Shown here: positions 48,697 through 57,135 of the stretch, one piece after another
Layout of the letters: each line of letters starts with the position of its first letter
Position numbering within the stretch: the stretch's first letter is position 1
Assembly (NCBI GenBank): GCA_963664035.2
Contig: OY760867.2
Span: forward strand, 1,178,001-1,242,000
From: G958296245 sp963664035
GTDB taxonomy: Bacteria; Chloroflexota; Dehalococcoidia; Lucifugimonadales; G958296245
Reading direction: 5' to 3'
DNA: 64,000 nt
Program-made: the position numbers and the translations under genes
Notes under the pieces: model-generated
What the model was told of the DNA's origin: nothing
Database searches by the model: none
Seen by the model: only the letters and a program-made list of their open reading frames with translations

Positions 48697-51618
48697 ATGC
48701 CTATCCTGGAAGACCAACTCAATGGACGGATTGCTACCCTGTTGGGCCGCATGAGTCCTCACTGGAACGCGCTCGGCGAGAACAAAGGAGCCTTCCAGGG
48801 CAGCCAGAGACAGCCCGACATCTTGGTCGTCCAGCAGGGCGGCCAGCCGGTGGTGATCGAAAACGAGTATTTCCCCGCTCACAATGTGGAGGAGGAAGCT
48901 CTTCAACCGCTGGGCGAGATACTGGACGCCGGTGTAGTAGGCGCGTCCGGACGGATAGACGCTGCGGTCGCGCTGCGGTCGCCGCAGGACCTGCGGAGCT
49001 GCGGAGGGCTCGACGAGGTTGACGATCTGCTCAGCGGCGGCGCCATTCTGGATTACGCCCTGCTGAGCGGCGGACAGCCACCCGACGTCACGCGCTTTCC
49101 CGAGCGAGGCTTCATCAGAGGCTCTCTACGCGATCTCGCGGCCTTCCTGAGACATGCCGCTGTGCCGCAAAGCGCGGTCGAGCGGGCAGTATCGATCCTG
49201 GAGCACGGTATCGAGGACGCCGGAGCCATACTGGGCCAGGCGGCGGAGCTGCGCAGCGATACGAAGGACGTGGTCGTGGAGCAGCTCAAGCATGAGTACG
49301 GCAGCCAGACCCTACGCATGGCGGCCACCATAATGATCAACGCGCTGGTTTTCCAGCAAAATCTTGCGGGTCAATACGGCGTTAGAAACCTGGAGCAGAT
49401 CAAGAGCAACGGAGTGCTGACCCAGTCCGCGGTATTGGACGAATGGCGCAAGGTGCTGGGCGTCAACTACTGGTCCATATTCAGCATCGCGAGCGATATC
49501 TTGCGCGGCGTCAACCCTCCAAGCTTCGCGGTGGATATGTTGGAAGTAATGTCGGACACTGCCGTCAAGCTGGATGCGCTGGGAGTATCGCAGTCTCACG
49601 ATCTCTCGGGGACGGTGTTCCAGAAGCTCATTGCGGACCGCAAATTCCTTGCTACCTTCTACACGAGGCCGGAATCCGCGGCACTGCTGGCCCATCTGGC
49701 CGTACCGGACGACGGAGGGTGGGGCGACGCTGAGCGGGTGAAGGAGTTTAGTGTCGCGGACTATGCCTGCGGCACTGGGACCCTGATCCACGCGGCCTAC
49801 CGCCGGATCAACCAGCTTCACCAGTTGGCCGGGGGCGATCCGGAGAGTCTGCACGCCCACATGATGAAGAACCGGTTGACGGCGTGCGACGTGCTGCCCT
49901 CCGCGGTACACCTGACCGCCTCGATGTTGTCGTCATCACATCCAAGGCGGCGCTACACGGATACCCGCACAATCGTCGTCGAATACGGGAAGACCGAGAC
50001 CGGCGGCGTCTCGCTCGGCTCCCTGGACCTGCTGAACGGCAGGACGGCAATCAGGCCGCTCATCCCGCTGAACACGACTACTGTCGTAGGCGGCAGCGGG
50101 CAGAAGCGCGCAAGTCTCGACGTAGACATGCCTCATGCCAGCCAGGACTTGGTGATTATGAATCCTCCCTTCACGAGGGCCGGTTCCGATTGGCAAGAAG
50201 GCAACCCCGATGGATACAGCACGAAGACGTTCCATGGCCTCAGCACAGACACCAAGACTCAAAAGCGGATGGCTGAGCTGGCGAAGGAATACGCCAAGGG
50301 GACCTGTGCTCACGGATACGCGGGCATCGGATCGTGGTTCGCAGCTCTCGCGAACCGAATGGTGAGGAAGGGCGGCACAATCGCACTCGTGCTGCCGATG
50401 ACCGCCCTACAGGGGGCTACCTGGAATAAGGTGAGGGAACAGATACGACGTAATTATCGCGGCGTCACCATCATGACTATCGCCGCGGCCCACTCTAACG
50501 GTCAGTCGTTCTCCGCGGACACCAGCATGGCCGAAACCATGATAGTTTGTCGTGAGTCCTCCGGCGCACCGAGCAACAGGGGGCTGTTCGTATCCCTGAA
50601 GCGTCGCCCCGGCAGCGAGATGGAGGCCACCGAGATCGCCAGGGCAATAGCAGCCGCGGCAACTGCTCCTGACATTAGGACCCTAGAGGGCGGGCCGTTC
50701 GGAGGGCGACCCCTGTTAATTGGTGAAGAGCGTCTGGGCGAGGTGGTGGATGCTCCGCTGAGCAAGGACGACCCATGGTCGGCGATTGGCATTGCGGACT
50801 TCTCCGTGGCCCAAGCCGCATATCAGTTAACTCGAGGCAACATCTGGCTGCCGCAAATGCAGGCTAATGAAGCGGCCGCTATTCCGGTAGCGACCGTCGG
50901 GAGGCTGGCTGAACTCGGCAAAGGCGATGCCGTCATCGTAGGACGGGAGGGCAAGGCAGCATTCGATCTCATCAAGCCTCCGTCTCCAGTTGCCACTCAT
51001 CCCATGCTGTGGAGCCACGATGCCAATCGGGAAAGGTGCTTGATAGTCGGTCCCGACGGTGAAGGACGCATCAGGCCGGGTATGGAAGAGTTGGCCGCCG
51101 AAATCTGGGGAACCAGGAGTCACGCACACCACAACCGGGACTTCCGGTTCAACTCCCAATCGCTGGCGGCGGCCTTCACCGAGAATCGCTCCATCGGCGG
51201 GCGGGCGTGGCCCAACGTGCGCTTCGACGAACGGGCGCACGAGGTCGCCTACACGCTCTGGTGCAACACAACGTTGGGGCTGCTCTGCTACTGGTGGCAC
51301 TCCAGCCGGCAGCAGGCGGGGCGAGGCAGCATGCCGATCTCGGCAATTCGCACCATGCCTACACTGGACGTTACCAAGCTCTCGCAGGCGCAGCTCGAGG
51401 AGGCCGAAGCCGTCTTCGAAGACACGCGCGATCGGAAGTTCCTTCCGGCCAACCAGGCATATGACGACCCCAGCCGCAAGGAGTTGGACTACCGTGTGCT
51501 CATCGACGTGCTGGGGCTGCCCAAGAGTGTGCTGGAGCCGCTCGACCTGCTCCGCCTCAAGTGGTGCTCCGAGCCCAGCGTCCACGGTGGCAAGAGCACC
51601 GCTCCTACGTTCAGGTGA
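48697..51618 (+). CDS. Large N6-adenine DNA methylase with N-terminal nuclease-like domain
   Basis: The 973-residue protein joins an N-terminal domain to an N6-adenine methylase. The methylase has FYTRPESAALLA (321-332), SAM motif I DYACGTGTL (355-363) and motif IV NPPF (489-492). The N-terminus has PDILVVQQGGQPVVIENEYFP (40-60), like a PD-(D/E)XK site but with Glu where Lys is expected. The C-terminal 380 residues probably recognise the target. This resembles type IIG or BREX-PglX-like enzymes. No restriction or specificity gene flanks it. Base use is less GC-rich than in neighbours, suggesting transfer. Confidence 0.85.
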   Translation: MPILEDQLNGRIATLLGRMSPHWNALGENKGAFQGSQRQPDILVVQQGGQPVVIENEYFPAHNVEEEALQPLGEILDAGVVGASGRIDAAVALRSPQDLRSCGGLDEVDDLLSGGAILDYALLSGGQPPDVTRFPERGFIRGSLRDLAAFLRHAAVPQSAVERAVSILEHGIEDAGAILGQAAELRSDTKDVVVEQLKHEYGSQTLRMAATIMINALVFQQNLAGQYGVRNLEQIKSNGVLTQSAVLDEWRKVLGVNYWSIFSIASDILRGVNPPSFAVDMLEVMSDTAVKLDALGVSQSHDLSGTVFQKLIADRKFLATFYTRPESAALLAHLAVPDDGGWGDAERVKEFSVADYACGTGTLIHAAYRRINQLHQLAGGDPESLHAHMMKNRLTACDVLPSAVHLTASMLSSSHPRRRYTDTRTIVVEYGKTETGGVSLGSLDLLNGRTAIRPLIPLNTTTVVGGSGQKRASLDVDMPHASQDLVIMNPPFTRAGSDWQEGNPDGYSTKTFHGLSTDTKTQKRMAELAKEYAKGTCAHGYAGIGSWFAALANRMVRKGGTIALVLPMTALQGATWNKVREQIRRNYRGVTIMTIAAAHSNGQSFSADTSMAETMIVCRESSGAPSNRGLFVSLKRRPGSEMEATEIARAIAAAATAPDIRTLEGGPFGGRPLLIGEERLGEVVDAPLSKDDPWSAIGIADFSVAQAAYQLTRGNIWLPQMQANEAAAIPVATVGRLAELGKGDAVIVGREGKAAFDLIKPPSPVATHPMLWSHDANRERCLIVGPDGEGRIRPGMEELAAEIWGTRSHAHHNRDFRFNSQSLAAAFTENRSIGGRAWPNVRFDERAHEVAYTLWCNTTLGLLCYWWHSSRQQAGRGSMPISAIRTMPTLDVTKLSQAQLEEAEAVFEDTRDRKFLPANQAYDDPSRKELDYRVLIDVLGLPKSVLEPLDLLRLKWCSEPSVHGGKSTAPTFR

Positions 51619-51703
51619 GGTACTGGGTACTGGGGCGCCCTCAGCGCGCCGCGCCGCACATGTGCTAAGATTGAAGTTGACGCGCGAGGCCAACCGGAGA
51701 GAG

Positions 51704-52741
51704 ATGTACAGGCAGGACGAGCCGGAAGTAAACGTAGAGCAGATAATGGGGCGGTTTCGGTCGTTCTTCGGACGCTTCCGCATCGGCGGCGGGGGCGGGG
51801 GCGGCGGTCTGCTCGCCGTCGTCCTCATAGTGGCCCTGATCGCCGCGGGCATCTGGCTCGCGACGGGCTTCTACACCGTGCAGCCCGGCGAAGAGGCCGC
51901 CGTCCGCACCTTCGGCGCCATTACGAACAATCCCCCCGGCGCGATGCTCGGCGGCTCCGAGCCCGGCCTGCACTGGTGGTGGCCGTCGCCCATAGGCACC
52001 GTCGCCAAGCTACAGGTCGAGCAGGTCAGGCGCCTCGAGCTGGGGTTCCGAGGCGAGACGCCGTTCCCCGCGGAGTCGCTGATGATCACGGGCGACGAGG
52101 AGCCGCAGATCGTCGACGCCCAGCTCCTCGTCCAGTACAACATCAAGAACATAGAGCAGTTCCTCTTCAGGGTGGCCGACCCCGACGGCTCGGTGCTCAA
52201 GAGCGCGGCGGAGACCTCGCTCCGACAGGTGGTCGGCCAGCGCAGCATCGACGACGTGCTGGTCAACCGCGAGGTCGTCGAGTCCGAGACGAAGTCCCTG
52301 CTCCAGAGCCTCCTCGACCAGTACGCGACCGGCATCAACATCACCGAGGTCAAGCTCCAGAGCGTGCTCCCTCCGCCCCAGGTCCAGCCGGCCTTCGACG
52401 ACGTGAACGTCGCCATCGAGGAGAAGCAGCAGACCATCAACCTAGCCCAGGCTTACGAGGCGGACATCCTGCCCAAGGCGCTCGGCGACGCCCGGCGCAC
52501 CATCAGGTCCGCCGAGGCGTTCAGGGCGGAGCAGATCAACAGGGCCACCGGCCAGGCGGAGCGCTTCGTCGCCATTCTGAGCGAGTACCTGAAGGCCAAG
52601 GACATCACCCGGCAGAGGCTCTACCTGGAAGCAATGGAGGAGATCCTGCCCGGGGTGGCCAAGTACATCGTGGACTCGGACACCAATATCGTGCTCGTGT
52701 CCGGGGACGGCGGCGTCGTGCCGCTGCCGAGCGTGGAGTAG
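51704..52741 (+). CDS. hflK: Band-7 protein HflK
   Basis: A 345-residue membrane protein. A glycine-rich stretch (IGGGGGGGGLL) precedes one membrane helix (about 28-52), then the SPFH/band-7 domain (YTVQPGEEAAVRTFG, GLHWWWPSPIG, ITGDEEPQIVDAQLLVQYNI) and the helical stalk (IEEKQQTINLAQAYE). With HflC it forms the cage that controls FtsH protease. The ATG at 51704 is preceded by GGAGAGAG. HflC follows by 15 bases. Confidence 0.93.
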   Translation: MYRQDEPEVNVEQIMGRFRSFFGRFRIGGGGGGGGLLAVVLIVALIAAGIWLATGFYTVQPGEEAAVRTFGAITNNPPGAMLGGSEPGLHWWWPSPIGTVAKLQVEQVRRLELGFRGETPFPAESLMITGDEEPQIVDAQLLVQYNIKNIEQFLFRVADPDGSVLKSAAETSLRQVVGQRSIDDVLVNREVVESETKSLLQSLLDQYATGINITEVKLQSVLPPPQVQPAFDDVNVAIEEKQQTINLAQAYEADILPKALGDARRTIRSAEAFRAEQINRATGQAERFVAILSEYLKAKDITRQRLYLEAMEEILPGVAKYIVDSDTNIVLVSGDGGVVPLPSVE

Positions 52742-52756
52742 GAGGAAGAAGCGGCG

Positions 52757-53959
52757 ATGAAGCTGATTGCCGCCCTGATAGTAATAGCGGCCATCGTGGC
52801 GGCCGTGCTGGTGCCCCAGTTCCTGTTCGTGGTCGACGAGACGCAGGCCGCCATAGTGACGCGCCTCGGGGAGCCGCGGCGCTCCATCGTCACTCCCGGC
52901 CTATACGCGAAGACCCCGTTCGTGGAGACGGTGACCTACTTCGACAGGCGGTCAACGCTCTTCGACGCCGACCCCGACTCCTTCCTGACGCAGGACAAGA
53001 AGCGCCTGATAATCGACGCATACGCCATAGGCAGGATCGAGGACCCGTTGAGGTTCTTCGAGTCCGTCCGGACGGCGAGGGGCGCGGAGCAGCGCGGCAA
53101 GGACATCGTCGTCTCCGACCTGAAGATCGAGATCGCCAACGACCTGCAGATCGACGTCATCCGCGACCGCCGCGAGGCGATCATGAACAAGGTCACCGAG
53201 ACGGTGAGGCCGAAGCTGGGCGCCTTCGGCATCGACACGGTGGACGTCCGCCTCAAGCGCGCCGACTTCCCGCCGCAGATCGCCTCCAGCGTCTACGCGA
53301 ACATGGACGCTGAGCGCAAGCGCATCGCCAACGCGGAGAGGGCTGAGGGCGCCAGGCAGGACCTGGAGATCAGGGCCGACGTTGACAGGCGAGCGACCAT
53401 CATCCGCGCCGAGGCCCAGAGGGACGCGGCCATCATCCAGGGCTGCGGCCTCGCGGAGGCGAACGCCATATACGCGGGGGCCTTCAGCCAGAACCCCGAG
53501 TTCTACAGGTTCCAGCGCTCGCTGGAAGTCTTCAAGACCTCGCTGACCGAGAACATGGTCGCCGTCGGCTCGGCGGTGGACCTGGGGCAGATCTTCGGCG
53601 AAATCCGCGAGGGACTGGCCGAGTCCGTCAGGCTGCCGGACGAAGAGGGGAGCGAAAACGGCCCCACGGACGTCGGCCCCACCTGCGCCCGGGTGGCAGC
53701 CGCGCAACTCCTCGCCGGGGAGCTGGTGGTCGACCAGTCCGAGATCGAGCTGGTCAGCTTCCGCCAGGTCGACTGGTCCGACTCGAGCCTCGGCTGCCCG
53801 GAGGAAGGCCGCTTCTACATCGAGGGCGTCGTGCCCGGTTACGAGCTGCTCTTCGACTACCAGGGCACCCCCTACCAGATTCACACCAACGAGTTCGGCT
53901 CGCGCCTCGTGACATGCGTCGCAGCGCAGCAAACCGAGCCCGAGCCCTCCGGCTCCTAG
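52757..53959 (+). CDS. hflC: HflC with an added C-terminal domain
   Basis: A 400-residue protein. Residues 1-300 are normal HflC: N-terminal helix (LIAALIVIAAIVAAVLV), FVVDETQAAIVTRLGE, DKKRLIIDAYAIGRI, RTARGAEQRGKDIVV and the stalk ending RFQRSLEVFKTSL. Residues about 310-393 are an extra domain with SSLGCPEEGRFYIEGVVPGYELLFDYQG and YQIHTNEFG, a pattern I have seen alone in secreted Chloroflexota proteins. Normal HflC is about 290-330 aa. The fused domain would sit outside the membrane with the cage. GGAGGAAG precedes the ATG. Confidence 0.88.
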   Translation: MKLIAALIVIAAIVAAVLVPQFLFVVDETQAAIVTRLGEPRRSIVTPGLYAKTPFVETVTYFDRRSTLFDADPDSFLTQDKKRLIIDAYAIGRIEDPLRFFESVRTARGAEQRGKDIVVSDLKIEIANDLQIDVIRDRREAIMNKVTETVRPKLGAFGIDTVDVRLKRADFPPQIASSVYANMDAERKRIANAERAEGARQDLEIRADVDRRATIIRAEAQRDAAIIQGCGLAEANAIYAGAFSQNPEFYRFQRSLEVFKTSLTENMVAVGSAVDLGQIFGEIREGLAESVRLPDEEGSENGPTDVGPTCARVAAAQLLAGELVVDQSEIELVSFRQVDWSDSSLGCPEEGRFYIEGVVPGYELLFDYQGTPYQIHTNEFGSRLVTCVAAQQTEPEPSGS

Positions 53960-53988
53960 AGCGCGCCCACGGGGCAAGTATCCTCTCT

Positions 53989-54007
53989 CCCGTTGTGCCC
54001 CAACGGG
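53989..54007. terminator. Possible terminator after hflC
   Basis: A 7-bp GC-rich stem CCCGTTG/CAACGGG with a 5-base loop lies between hflC and the aldolase gene. There is no T-tract, so this is weak. Confidence 0.3.
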
Positions 54008-54083
54008 CGCCGCCGTAAGGTCTCGCCAATCCGGGCCGAACCCTCATTTCAACGATGCTGAAGACGTGTCACAGGAGGCGTAG

Positions 54084-55016
54084 ATGGACCGCGCAGAGTT
54101 GAAGCAGCTTATACAGGGTACCCTCGTCACGGTGCCTACGGCGTTCGACGACGACATGAACGTCGACCTGGCGCGCATGACCGACCTGACGAGGTGGTGG
54201 GTCGAGCAGGGGCTGGGCACGAACACGGCGCCGCTGAAGGTGACGGCGGCGATGGGCGAGGGCCCGGACCTGGGCGACGACGAATGGCCGCACGTGCTGC
54301 GCACGGTGGTCAACGCCGCGGGCAGCGGCGCGGTGGTGATGTGCGCGCTGAAGTCGAAGAATACGCTGCACGCCATCGAGGACGCGAAGAGGGCGCAGGA
54401 CCTGGGGGCCGTAGGCTTGCAGATCGACATCCCGTTCTTCCACCACTGCCAGCAGGACGACTACGTGCGCTACTTCACGGACATCTCGGACGCCATAGAC
54501 ATCGGCATCATGATCTACAACACGCACTGGTTCACGCTGAACCCGCAGCAGGAGTCGATGCGGGCGGAGACGATGCTGCGGATGAAGGACGCCGAGCACG
54601 TCGTGGCGCTGAAGTGGTCTCCCGCGGAGGGGCAGGACTACGATGACATGAAGAAGATCGCCGGCGTCTTCAACATCATCGACAACACGGGTTCGCCCGT
54701 CCGGTGCCACAGGAACGGCGGACGCGGCTACATCAGCAGCCTGATCGCCGTGTACCCGGCGCACGACCTGGCGATATGGCGGCTGCTGGAGGAGGGCCGG
54801 TACGACGAGGCGCAGGCGAAGTTCGACCGCGTGCGGGACGCGCTGGCGGACTGGCAGGCGAAGACGAGCGCGAAGTCGGGCGGCTACCGGCAGGGCAAGG
54901 GGATGATGGCCGCGCTGGGACGCCCGGCGGGGCCGCCGCGCCCGCCGACGCTGCCGCTGGACGAGGAGGAGACGGCGGAGGCGGCGCGGATCATGAAGGA
55001 TCTGGGCTGGAGCTAG
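54084..55016 (+). CDS. Dihydrodipicolinate synthase family aldolase
   Basis: The 310-residue protein is a class I aldolase of the DapA/NAL family. The Schiff-base Lys lies in EHVVALKWSPAEG and the Tyr in IGIMIYNTHWF. The substrate-loop motif TVPTAF replaces the usual GGTTGE, and no GxxGE pocket is seen, so the true substrate may be a 2-keto-3-deoxy sugar acid rather than aspartate semialdehyde. AGGAGG precedes the ATG. The stop overlaps that of the convergent PAC2 gene. Confidence 0.88.
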   Translation: MDRAELKQLIQGTLVTVPTAFDDDMNVDLARMTDLTRWWVEQGLGTNTAPLKVTAAMGEGPDLGDDEWPHVLRTVVNAAGSGAVVMCALKSKNTLHAIEDAKRAQDLGAVGLQIDIPFFHHCQQDDYVRYFTDISDAIDIGIMIYNTHWFTLNPQQESMRAETMLRMKDAEHVVALKWSPAEGQDYDDMKKIAGVFNIIDNTGSPVRCHRNGGRGYISSLIAVYPAHDLAIWRLLEEGRYDEAQAKFDRVRDALADWQAKTSAKSGGYRQGKGMMAALGRPAGPPRPPTLPLDEEETAEAARIMKDLGWS

Positions 55017-55924
55017 CTGTCGTCCGGGTCTTCCTCTAACCGCTGGCCCATCTGCTGTAGGAAGCTCTCCACGTCGGGAGCGAGCTCCACCTGCTCGCCG
55101 CCGTCCTCGGTCGGGGAGGGCTGGCCGGCGGCGGTCTTGTCGTAGTCGGCCTCCAGTTGTTCTATGACCCTGCTGACCTGCGGGTTGTTCTGCACGAGCG
55201 AGCTGATGTACTTGTACTGCTGCTCTCCGCGGGTGAAGTCGACGAGCGAGGTCGGGAAGCCGTAGATGGCGCAGACTATCTCCATGATGCGCGCGGCGGC
55301 GTTGTGGTCCTCGTCGAGTTGCGCGTACTGCGGGACGTGTACCATCAGGCTGCCCGCGGGCGTGCCGGCGGCCTCGAGGTTCTCCGCGACGAGGTTCACT
55401 ATGCTGGTCGGTCCCTGGTAGGTGTTGGCCCTGGGAGAGAGCAGGCTTCCGGCGAGCCTCTTCTGCTCGTCGGAGAGGGTGCCGGTCACCAGGAGGGGGC
55501 GGGTGTGCGGGACGGCGTCGTAGAAGCCGCCTATGCGGCAGTACTCGCTGACGCCGAAGTGCTGGAGGAGCTCGACGATGGCGTCGGTGTAGTCCTCTCC
55601 CCTGGCGTGGGGCTCGCGGACGTGCAGGAAGAGGTAGTCCCTGTATCCGGCGGGGTCGAGCGCGTAGTTGACTATGGTGTTGGGTATGGAGAGGGTGCGC
55701 ACGCCCTCGACCGAGCGCATGACGGGCCGGTCCCTGGTGAAGTCGAAGAACTCGCCGGGGCGGGCCAGCCTGCCCAGCTCGCGGGCGCCGAGGTGGCGCT
55801 CGATCTTGCCGAGCACGAGTCGGCCCACCTTCCCCACGTTGACCCAAGGCGTGAGCATCGCCAACGCGCAGGGCTGGCGCAGGTGGGGGAGGTCGTCGGC
55901 TACGTCGAAGGCGGCTACTTTCAT
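55013..55924 (-). CDS. PAC2 family protein (proteasome-assembly-chaperone-like)
   Basis: The 303-residue protein shows the PAC2 pattern: FDFTRDRPVMRSVEGVRTLSIPNTIV, YLFLHVREPHARGEDYTDAIVELLQHFGVSEYCRIGGFYDAVPHTRP, ANTYQGPTSIVNLVAENLEAAG, MVHVPQYAQLDEDHNAAARIMEIV. In archaea and eukaryotes such proteins help to build the proteasome; in bacteria the role is unknown. The start at MKVAAFD (55924) was chosen because upstream codons do not fit. The stop shares bases with that of the aldolase gene. Confidence 0.86.
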   Translation of the reverse strand: MKVAAFDVADDLPHLRQPCALAMLTPWVNVGKVGRLVLGKIERHLGARELGRLARPGEFFDFTRDRPVMRSVEGVRTLSIPNTIVNYALDPAGYRDYLFLHVREPHARGEDYTDAIVELLQHFGVSEYCRIGGFYDAVPHTRPLLVTGTLSDEQKRLAGSLLSPRANTYQGPTSIVNLVAENLEAAGTPAGSLMVHVPQYAQLDEDHNAAARIMEIVCAIYGFPTSLVDFTRGEQQYKYISSLVQNNPQVSRVIEQLEADYDKTAAGQPSPTEDGGEQVELAPDVESFLQQMGQRLEEDPDDS

Positions 55925-56008
55925 AGTCGTATCGTGCCAGAGAAGGGCGTCTAATGCAAGGTGGGCCGCCCGGCCCAAATCCCCCGGTGCGCCTGGGCGG
56001 GGCAGCCG

Positions 56009-56422
56009 CTACTCCCCGATGATGCCGATTACCTTCTCCGGGGTTACCGAGATCAGGATGAAGTCGATCTCGCGCAGGATATCCTCCGCCTTTTCCTCCC
56101 AGTCGTCCCCGGGCGCGTAGCTCTTCCACATGGCCCGCACCACGCCGGAGACGCCGTCCTTGGTCAGCGTCACCGGGCCGTTGACCTGGACCCACCTGGA
56201 GTGGTCGTCGGGGTCGAGGATGCTGAGCGAGGCGCGCGGGTTGCTCCTGACGTTGCGCACCTTGACCGAATCGACGCTGGCGGCGACCTGCACGGCCTCG
56301 CCGTCGTATAGGTACCAGACCGGTGTGACGTGGGGCGTACCGTCCGCCTTGACGGTAGCTATGAACGCTATCAGGGGCGTTCCCAGGATGGTGTCGATCT
56401 CGTCCGGCGTCATGCGCGCCAT
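56009..56422 (-). CDS. PPOX-class flavin/F420-dependent oxidoreductase
   Basis: A 137-residue split-barrel protein: LIAFIATVKADGTPHVTPVWYLYDGEAVQVAAS, VRNVRSNPRASLSILDPDD, VNGPVTLTKD and ILISVTPEKVIGI. It belongs to the pyridoxamine-5'-phosphate oxidase-like group that uses FMN or F420. AAGGAGG 7 bases upstream favours the ATG at 56422 (an ATG at 56425 is adjacent). It overlaps the stop of tmk, so the two are coupled. Confidence 0.9.
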   Translation of the reverse strand: MARMTPDEIDTILGTPLIAFIATVKADGTPHVTPVWYLYDGEAVQVAASVDSVKVRNVRSNPRASLSILDPDDHSRWVQVNGPVTLTKDGVSGVVRAMWKSYAPGDDWEEKAEDILREIDFILISVTPEKVIGIIGE

Positions 56423-57126
56423 CATTCGCCTCCTTCGGGTAGTCCGGCCGCGGCGGCGACGGGTTCCAGCCGTTCGCGTACCGCGCTCCATATATCGTCG
56501 TGTATCTCCTGCGGGGGCCGCAGCCCGTCTACGACCTGCCAGCGCCCGGGGTCGGCGGCGGCCAGCCGCAGGTAGCCGGCGCGGACCCTGTGGTGGAAGT
56601 CCATCGACGCGGCCTCGAAACGCGCTCCCTCGTTCTCGCGCTCGACCTCGGCCCAGAAGGGCAGTTTCATCTGGAAGGCGCCAACGCGCGTCAGGCCCTC
56701 CTCCGGGGGGCAGTCGAGAAGGAAGGTGACGTCGGGCCATACGCCGCGCGTGGCCAGGGCGTTGACGCTCTCCACGGCGTCGAGGGGGATCTGCCTGCCG
56801 TAGCCCTGGTAGGCGGCGGTCGAGTCGGCGTAGCGGTCCGCGACGACCACGGAGCCAGGGCGGGCGAGCGCGGGCCGGACCACCTCTTCCACCAGCTGGA
56901 CTCGCGCCGCGGCGAAGAGGAATAGCTCGGCAAGGTCGGATGTCTCGCCGCCGGCGCGGGCGCCGCCCTTGACCCACGCCCGGACGTGCAGTCCCAGGGG
57001 CGTGGTGCCGGGTTCGTGGATGGGCAGGCAGTCCACGCCGTTGGCGCTCAGGCGCTCCGCGAGCAGCTCGGCCTGGGTGGACTTGCCGCTTCCGTCGCCG
57101 CCCTCGAAGGAGATGAAGAGTGACAA
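56422..57126 (-). CDS. tmk: Thymidylate kinase
   Basis: The 234-residue protein phosphorylates dTMP to dTDP. It has the P-loop FEGGDGSGKSTQ, the dTMP-binding DRYADSTAAYQGYGR (DR motif) and LLDCPPEEGLTRV. The extra C-terminal residues (about 205-234) are ordinary for the family. It sits 9 bases downstream of the R3H ATPase gene in the same direction. Confidence 0.95.
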   Translation of the reverse strand: MSLFISFEGGDGSGKSTQAELLAERLSANGVDCLPIHEPGTTPLGLHVRAWVKGGARAGGETSDLAELFLFAAARVQLVEEVVRPALARPGSVVVADRYADSTAAYQGYGRQIPLDAVESVNALATRGVWPDVTFLLDCPPEEGLTRVGAFQMKLPFWAEVERENEGARFEAASMDFHHRVRAGYLRLAAADPGRWQVVDGLRPPQEIHDDIWSAVRERLEPVAAAAGLPEGGE

Positions 57127-57135
57127 GCGGCGCTC

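Noticed and set aside
51059..51703. Extended N-terminus for HflK
   Set aside because: The upstream part overlaps the methylase gene in another frame; a good ribosome site marks the ATG at 51704.
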